5,767 nucleotides of DNA from Helicobacteraceae bacterium. GTDB taxonomy: Bacteria; Campylobacterota; Campylobacteria; Campylobacterales; SZUA-545. A model generated the notes under the pieces. It was given only the letters and a program-made list of their open reading frames with translations, was not told where the DNA came from and did not search any database. Where the stretch lies: assembly GCA_031276985.1 (NCBI GenBank), contig JAISMA010000057.1:1-5767 (forward strand), given 5' to 3'. Positions 1 through 3,418 of the stretch are shown one piece after another; position 1 is the first letter of the stretch; each line of letters starts with the position of its first letter. The position numbers were made by a program, and so were the translations under genes.

Positions 1-1
1 T

Positions 2-112
2 CAAAGGCGTTTGCAGATTGGCTATAACCGCGCGGCGCGGATTGTGGAGCAGTTGCAAAAAACGGGCGTTTTAAGCGAGCAAAACAGCAAGGGACAGCGC
101 GAAATCCTCTAA
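2..112 (+). CDS. ftsK: DNA translocase FtsK, C-terminal end (partial)
   Basis: Only the last 36 codons and the TAA stop are in the window; the reading frame enters at base 2. The peptide starts QRRLQIGYNRAARIVEQL and ends GQREIL. This is the recognisable winged-helix gamma domain of FtsK/SpoIIIE translocases, with the family pattern LQR-x-IGYNRAA-x-I-x-E-x-L followed by a short wing and a final REIL-like tail. In the family this domain reads the polar chromosomal guide sequences (KOPS) and contacts XerD, while the upstream motor, outside this window, pumps DNA through the division septum. The gene converges on the nadC-flhB operon. Identification is firm for the family. SpoIIIE/SftA-type relatives share the domain, but ftsK is the natural name in a Gram-negative flagellate. 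Confidence 0.9.
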   Translation, partial: QRRLQIGYNRAARIVEQLQKTGVLSEQNSKGQREIL

Positions 113-125
113 CGCCGCCCTTGCT
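86..125 (+). terminator. Possible stem-loop terminator spanning the ftsK stop codon
   Basis: AGCAAGGG at 86-93 is perfectly complementary to CCCTTGCT at 118-125. The stop codon (110-112) lies in the 24-base loop, and an inner GCG/CGC pairing (97-99 with 113-115) can extend the stem. The following bases are only moderately T-rich (TTATCGTTTCG). It could end the ftsK transcript or protect its 3' end. The weak T-run and the coding constraint on the left arm make chance a real alternative. Confidence 0.3.
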
Positions 126-472
126 TTATCGTTTCGCGTTTTGGCGTTCAAAAACTCGTTTAACAACGTTTCGCGCTATCGCCCGCTCCCGCCACAAACA
201 ATAATTAAATCGCGTTATCGGAGTTTATACGTTTGCGCTTGTTCTTTTGACGAGTTTAACGGGATTGTTTTTAACTTACGATTAGATATAAACGAAATCG
301 CGGGAGCGTTTCAAGCCGTATGGGATTGGATATATACAAATCGGCAAGGCTTTATGGCGCGTATCGTCGCTTTCGGTGGCGCTGTTTGGCGCAAGCGAAA
401 TCATAATGTTTTGCATACGCAAGAAAAAAACGGCAGAGCGCCAGAATAAACATTTATATCCCCGCCTTGCGC
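113..472. other. Convergent intergenic region without a convincing gene
   Basis: This is 360 bases between the end of ftsK (+) and the end of the helical-repeat gene (-). Short open frames exist on both strands, but none has a good ribosome binding site with a normal start. On + the longest begins at a TTG (141). A second + frame around 290-500 reads like a short membrane segment (SSLSVALFGASEIIMFCIRKKK) but has no usable start. On - a 64-codon frame starts at an ATGA overlap with the upstream gene. There is a T7 run on the - strand (424-430) preceded by a very weak 3-4 bp stem (432-442), which might end the - operon. The region may hold a decayed gene or only 3' ends. No tRNA, rRNA or CRISPR-like structure was seen. 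Confidence 0.5.
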
Positions 473-1249
473 TCATAAATGAGCTATCGCTTCGTCGTTA
501 GAATGGCGGGAGGGAAGGCGGTCGGCGGAGAGATAGATATTGATCGCCGCGTTCTCGCTTCGCTTGTCGTAAAGATCGTATCTTTCGTACTCCTCGCGCC
601 ACTCTAGCGGCGTTCGCTCAATCGCGTTTTTGACCAGCTTTCGCTCTATTGCGCCTTCGTCCTCGCGCTTAATCTCGTCAAAACGGCTTAACAGCAGCAT
701 ATTTTGCGTCGCCTCGACCTGCGCGTTCGTTCCGATTTCGGCGCGGTCGTAAATCTCTTTCCACTCCTTCGCGCTCGCCGCAAGCGTTCGCATACGCCGC
801 AAAGCGTTTATGCGCGGCTGCGTTCCATACGGCGCGAGATCGTAAATCTCTTTCCACTTCGCAAACTCCTCGCCGCCTATTTTCGCAAGCCTGCGATCGC
901 ACAACTCCGCGATTCGTTGATCGTCGTAACGCGCCTCTCGAATTTCAATCAGCGTTTTTGCGTCCGCCTCCAGCGCCGCGAGTTTGGCAAACGCCAGCTC
1001 TTTTGCCTTCGTCCCCTCTTTTGCCGCCGAATAAACGTCCAGCCATTCGTCCATTCGCTTAAGCCGCGCAAAATACATGGCGTAAACTTCGTCGCGGCGG
1101 TTTTCAAGCGCGTTGTAATACCACGCCGCTTCGCCAATCTCCAGCTTTTCGGGTATTTCGTATATGCCGTTTGCCGTCTCTTCAAGCCGCGATATATTCG
1201 CGTCCGCGTTGCGGATTGTTTGCGACGAATCTTGCGCGTAATCGCTCAC
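473..1249 (-). CDS. Unrecognised helical-repeat protein, third gene of the nadC-flhB operon
   Basis: A 258-residue soluble protein that I do not recognise. It has no signal peptide and no membrane segment and is rich in Glu, Lys, Arg and Ala. It carries an internal repeat of about 31 residues with the pattern (E/K)W-K/R-E-(I)-Y-x-x-A-x-x-G-T followed by a second helix. Clear copies start at Trp69, Trp132 and Trp163; a degenerate copy starts near Leu100 and a diverged one at Trp217. This suggests stacked helical hairpins, similar in principle to TPR- or HEAT-like scaffolds that bind other proteins. The start is GTG, chosen because a GAGGT Shine-Dalgarno sequence (1257-1261) sits 7 bases before it and the gene begins 3 bases after the flhB stop. 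Its place behind flhB suggests, but does not prove, a role in flagellar assembly or export. It is certainly a real gene on coding pattern and context; its function is unknown. Confidence 0.85.
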   Translation of the reverse strand: MSDYAQDSSQTIRNADANISRLEETANGIYEIPEKLEIGEAAWYYNALENRRDEVYAMYFARLKRMDEWLDVYSAAKEGTKAKELAFAKLAALEADAKTLIEIREARYDDQRIAELCDRRLAKIGGEEFAKWKEIYDLAPYGTQPRINALRRMRTLAASAKEWKEIYDRAEIGTNAQVEATQNMLLLSRFDEIKREDEGAIERKLVKNAIERTPLEWREEYERYDLYDKRSENAAINIYLSADRLPSRHSNDEAIAHL

Positions 1250-1252
1250 GAA

Positions 1253-2326
1253 TTAGACCTCGATAGTTTGTTTTCCTTTGAGGCGATACGCGAAAGCAAA
1301 CGCTTCTGCCACGGCGTTAAACAGCTTTTCGGGTATCTCTTGTCCTATATCGGCAAGTTTGTAAAGTTCTCGCGCAAGCGGCGGATTTTCCACAATCGGC
1401 ACGTCGTGCGCCCTTGCGATCTCCTTGATTCGTATCGCCAGCAGATCCGCGCCTTTTGCGACGATAACGGGCGCTTTGTGTTTGGCGCTATCGTAGCGAA
1501 GCGCCACGGCGAAATGCGTTGGATTCGTTACCACGACGTCCGCGCTTGGAATATCCGACATCATGCGCTTACGACTCATCTCCGCCTGAATGCGCCTGAT
1601 ACGCGCTCTAACTTCGGGACTGCCCTCGATATTTTTGTACTCGTCGCGCACCTCTTGCTTGCTCATTCTCAGGCGCTTAAAGTGAAAATAGCGCGTAATA
1701 ACCAGATCGATAATCGCAAAAACAAAAAAAACCGACAACAGCGCCAGCGCGACGACCAGCGCCTTGTCGATCAGCCAATCAATCTGCGCTCTAAGCGGTA
1801 GCGTTTGGGCATGCGGCAGTTCGGCGGCGTAATTCCACAAAAACGCGGCGGCGACCGTCATCGCAACCGACACCTTCGCCGTAATCTTAAAACCGTCCAG
1901 AAAACGCTGCGTCGAAAAGAGCGATCCAAGCCCTTTGATTGGATTTAGCTTTTTCAGATTTGGCTGCAACGGCTTTAGCGAAAAGATAAATCCAAACTGC
2001 GCGATATAGCCAATCGCGCCAAACAGCGCCGTCAAAACGGCAATCGGCAGCGCGAGTTTTAGCGTCTCGATCGCGCTCGCAAGCCCCAATCCGCCAAGCG
2101 CGTTCATGCCAAGCTCTTTGCCCGCGTAAGAAAGGCAGTAGCGAAAAAACGCCGCCAAACCGCTTGCGATAAACCCGAAAAACGCCGCGAATCCAAGCGT
2201 TGCGGCGGCTAACGCGATCGCGCCCGCCATATCGACGCTTTTTGGAACGTTGCCCTCTTTTTTCGCGTCCTCCAGCCGTTTTGGAGTGGCTTCTTCGGTT
2301 TTATCCGCGCCGCTTTCGTCCGCCAT
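1253..2326 (-). CDS. flhB: Flagellar type III export apparatus protein FlhB
   Basis: FlhB is the inner-membrane export-gate component that switches the flagellar secretion system from rod/hook to filament substrates. The product has 357 residues, the usual length. It begins with the cytoplasmic KTEEATPKRLEDAKKEGNVPKS signature split here as KTEEATPKRL and KKEGNVPKS (residues 9-30). Four hydrophobic segments follow, roughly 33-62, 88-116, 145-170 and 186-212. Next comes the conserved linker DEYKNIEGSPEVRARIRR (228-245). The NPTH autocleavage motif is intact at 268-271, where family members cut between Asn and Pro. The C-terminal domain includes VENPPLARELY (312-322). The ATG directly abuts the nadC TAA with no gap, so translation is probably coupled. 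No strong Shine-Dalgarno is visible (only GAAG/GCGGG-like bases inside the nadC end). Virulence-type homologues (YscU/SpaS) are less likely given the N-terminal sequence. Confidence 0.96.
   Translation of the reverse strand: MADESGADKTEEATPKRLEDAKKEGNVPKSVDMAGAIALAAATLGFAAFFGFIASGLAAFFRYCLSYAGKELGMNALGGLGLASAIETLKLALPIAVLTALFGAIGYIAQFGFIFSLKPLQPNLKKLNPIKGLGSLFSTQRFLDGFKITAKVSVAMTVAAAFLWNYAAELPHAQTLPLRAQIDWLIDKALVVALALLSVFFVFAIIDLVITRYFHFKRLRMSKQEVRDEYKNIEGSPEVRARIRRIQAEMSRKRMMSDIPSADVVVTNPTHFAVALRYDSAKHKAPVIVAKGADLLAIRIKEIARAHDVPIVENPPLARELYKLADIGQEIPEKLFNAVAEAFAFAYRLKGKQTIEV
1257..1261 (-). promoter_or_regulatory. Ribosome binding site fixing the GTG start of the helical-repeat gene
   Basis: On the - strand this reads GAGGT, 7 bases before the GTG at 1249, and it lies inside the last codons of flhB. 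It supports a GTG start over any later in-frame codon. Confidence 0.75.
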
Positions 2327-3154
2327 TTACGCCCGCTTCAACTTCATTGAAAAATCCAGCCAAACCGCGTGGTGCGTTAAACTGCCCGTACTGATCGCGT
2401 CGATCCCCGCCAATTTGTAGCGGTCGATATTCTCAAGCGTAACGTTGCCGCTAACCTCGATTTTTGTCGAAGACGACGTTTTGTCCCGAAGTTTCACGAC
2501 CTCTTTTATGCTTTCAACGTCCATATTGTCGCACATAACAATGTCCGCTTTGGCTTCAAACGCCGCTTTCGCGCTCTCCAAACTCTCGCACTCTACGTCG
2601 ATTGTCGCCGTCCACGGGATATTTTTCCTAGCGTCAATCACAAACGCCTTCAGATCGTCAATCGCGGCCAAATGCGTGTCTTTAATCATCAAACAATCAT
2701 CCAGCCCAAATCGATGATTGATCGCGCCGCCAACGCGAGTGGCGTATTTTTCCAGCTCGCGCAGAAGCGGGCGGGTTTTTCTCGCGTCCAAAAGCGCTAT
2801 GTCGCTTCCGCGAAGCCGATCGGCGTAACGGCGCGTTTGCGTGGCGATACCGCTAATGTGTTGCAGCAAATTCAGCAGCGTTCGCTCGACTTGCAACAGC
2901 ATCGTATCGTCGCCCTCAAGCTCTATTAGCGTTTGTCCGCTCGCTATCGTCTCGCCGTCCTTGACGAAAAACGTTAGCTTAATTCCCGTTTCTTTGGCTA
3001 ACGCTTTGGCGTAAAGCTCGCCTCCAAATATCCCTTCGCATTTGGATTTCACAATCGCTTTGGCGTTTTTCGGCGCTTTGCAACGCGCAAACAGATCGCC
3101 GCGCCCAATATCCTCTTTTAGTACCAAACGGACAAACTCCGCTAACGTCCCCAT
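2327..3154 (-). CDS. nadC: Nicotinate-nucleotide diphosphorylase (carboxylating), quinolinate phosphoribosyltransferase
   Basis: NadC converts quinolinate and PRPP to nicotinate mononucleotide, CO2 and pyrophosphate in de novo NAD synthesis, in the cytoplasm. The protein has 275 residues from the chosen ATG, typical for the family. Visible signatures are KEDIGRGDL (13-21), ERTLLNLLQHISGIAT (90-105), DARKTRPLLRELEKYA (123-138), GGAINHRFGLDD with CLMIKDTH (142-161), VECES (187-191), CDN (208-210), SGN (236-237 region) and DAISTGSLTH (252-261). Together these form the alpha/beta barrel active site with its PRPP- and quinolinate-binding basic residues. An in-frame upstream extension to 3226 exists, but ATG 3154 is preferred because AGGAG lies 5 bases ahead and the extension would run across the divergent promoter. 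It is the first gene of the - operon, and its TAA touches the flhB ATG. Confidence 0.95.
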   Translation of the reverse strand: MGTLAEFVRLVLKEDIGRGDLFARCKAPKNAKAIVKSKCEGIFGGELYAKALAKETGIKLTFFVKDGETIASGQTLIELEGDDTMLLQVERTLLNLLQHISGIATQTRRYADRLRGSDIALLDARKTRPLLRELEKYATRVGGAINHRFGLDDCLMIKDTHLAAIDDLKAFVIDARKNIPWTATIDVECESLESAKAAFEAKADIVMCDNMDVESIKEVVKLRDKTSSSTKIEVSGNVTLENIDRYKLAGIDAISTGSLTHHAVWLDFSMKLKRA

Positions 3155-3159
3155 AAACG

Positions 3160-3164
3160 CTCCT
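3160..3164 (-). promoter_or_regulatory. Ribosome binding site deciding the nadC start
   Basis: On the - strand this reads AGGAG, 5 bases upstream of ATG 3154. It makes the protein 275 residues instead of the 299-residue open frame and matches where family members begin (MGTLAEFVRLVLKEDIG). Confidence 0.85.
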
Positions 3165-3170
3165 AATTCA

Positions 3171-3201
3171 TTGACGACTATATTAACAAAAGCGCTATAA
3201 T
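3171..3201 (+). promoter_or_regulatory. Sigma-70-type promoter for the leader ORF and protease operon
   Basis: TTGACG (3171-3176, five of six consensus bases) and a perfect TATAAT (3196-3201) are separated by 19 bases, slightly longer than the optimal 17. Transcription would start near 3208, about 42 bases before the leader ATG. The same interval must also drive nadC on the - strand. There the best candidate is TATAGT (complement of 3177-3182) with no good -35, so the two promoters would overlap and could interfere with each other. Confidence 0.6.
3177..3182 (-). promoter_or_regulatory. Candidate -10 element for the nadC-flhB operon
   Basis: The - strand reads TATAGT, five of six matches to TATAAT, about 23 bases before the nadC start. 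No recognisable -35 hexamer lies 16-18 bases upstream. Weak -35 elements are common in Campylobacterota promoters. The operon could also be driven from a TTATAG-like element slightly further upstream (around 3196-3202). This is a tentative call based on position. Confidence 0.3.
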
Positions 3202-3236
3202 GCCCGTTGCTAGTTTTGACGCGCATTACGCGCTAG

Positions 3237-3242
3237 AAAGGA
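3237..3242 (+). promoter_or_regulatory. Ribosome binding site of the poly-G leader ORF
   Basis: AAAGGA ends 7 bases before ATG 3250. This spacing and strength, downstream of a good promoter, are the main reasons to think the short leader ORF is translated. Confidence 0.6.
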
Positions 3243-3249
3243 CACAAAA

Positions 3250-3417
3250 ATGAAGTCGGTTTTTAACGCCGCGATCGCAAGCGATTGCGTTGAATCGGGG
3301 GGGGGGGGGGTAGCCCTCTTTCTAGGCAAGGCTCAAACGGGCGTTTCGCTCCGCGTTTCAAAAGATGCTCAAACAAGCGCGTCCTTGCGGACAATGCGCG
3401 TAACGAAAGGGGCTTAA
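3250..3417 (+). CDS. Short leader ORF with internal poly-G tract, upstream of the protease gene
   Basis: This 55-codon frame begins MKSVFNAAIASDCVES, then four glycines encoded by GGG, then VALFLGKAQTGVSLRVSKDA and a short tail to TAA. I do not recognise the peptide. Evidence that it is translated: a sigma-70-like promoter, a Shine-Dalgarno 7 bases ahead, and an ATG start. Its TAA ends 1 base before the ATG of the protease gene (TAATATG), a spacing that favours translational coupling. The frame contains 14 consecutive G, so slippage would change its end. One fewer G gives a 20-residue peptide stopping at TAG 3311-3313. One extra G gives 57 residues ending at TGA 3420-3422, overlapping the protease start as ATGA. 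It may be a regulatory leader peptide or the remnant of a longer phase-variable gene. A wholly untranslated leader is the main alternative. Confidence 0.5.
   Translation: MKSVFNAAIASDCVESGGGGVALFLGKAQTGVSLRVSKDAQTSASLRTMRVTKGA
3297..3310 (+). repeat. Homopolymeric G14 tract
   Basis: Fourteen uninterrupted G lie inside the leader ORF. Tracts of about 8 or more G in Campylobacter and Helicobacter are known hotspots of slipped-strand mispairing and phase variation. No other homopolymer of comparable length occurs in the window. The recorded length may be a consensus of a mixed population or a sequencing error, since such tracts are hard to read. Confidence 0.95.
3377..3399 (+). promoter_or_regulatory. 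Hairpin just upstream of the protease ribosome binding site
   Basis: GTCC-TTGC-GGAC (3381-3392) forms a 4-bp stem with a tetraloop. Flanking GCGC (3377-3380) and GCGC (3396-3399) can extend it to 8 bp with a 3-base bulge (AAT). It lies 19 bases before the protease ATG and inside the leader ORF, where ribosomes translating the leader would open it. It is not followed by a T-run, so it is not a classical terminator. Confidence 0.4.
3407..3412 (+). promoter_or_regulatory. Ribosome binding site of the protease lipoprotein gene
   Basis: AAGGGG ends 6 bases before ATG 3419, inside the last codons of the leader ORF. Together with the signal peptide that begins at this ATG it fixes the start. Confidence 0.6.
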
Positions 3418-3418
3418 T

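Noticed and set aside
247..276. Possible + promoter TTGACG-18-TTAACT in the convergent gap
   Set aside because: The -10 matches only three of six bases and no credible gene follows.
424..442. Rho-independent terminator of the - operon (T7 run after a GGC/GCC stem)
   Set aside because: The stem is only 3-4 bp with a 5-base loop, too weak to call despite a good position 30-50 bases after the last stop.
141..449. 102-codon + strand frame
   Set aside because: It starts at TTG without a ribosome binding site, the composition is not protein-like in the first half, and it lies in a convergent intergenic region.
282..476. 64-codon - strand frame whose ATG overlaps the stop of the helical-repeat gene as ATGA
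   Set aside because: The overlap hints at coupling, but there is no Shine-Dalgarno, codon use (AGG, CGG, GGA early) is unlike the neighbouring genes, and the peptide shows no domain or convincing membrane segment. It remains a weak possibility only.
704..1801. Long + strand frame (365 codons) opposite flhB and the helical-repeat gene
   Set aside because: It is antisense to two well-supported genes. Its Arg/Leu/Phe-rich sequence is the usual mirror of high-G+C codon bias and shows no motif.
3155..3226. N-terminal extension of NadC by 24 residues
   Set aside because: It would cross the divergent promoter, does not look like NadC, and the internal ATG 3154 has AGGAG at ideal spacing and yields normal family length.
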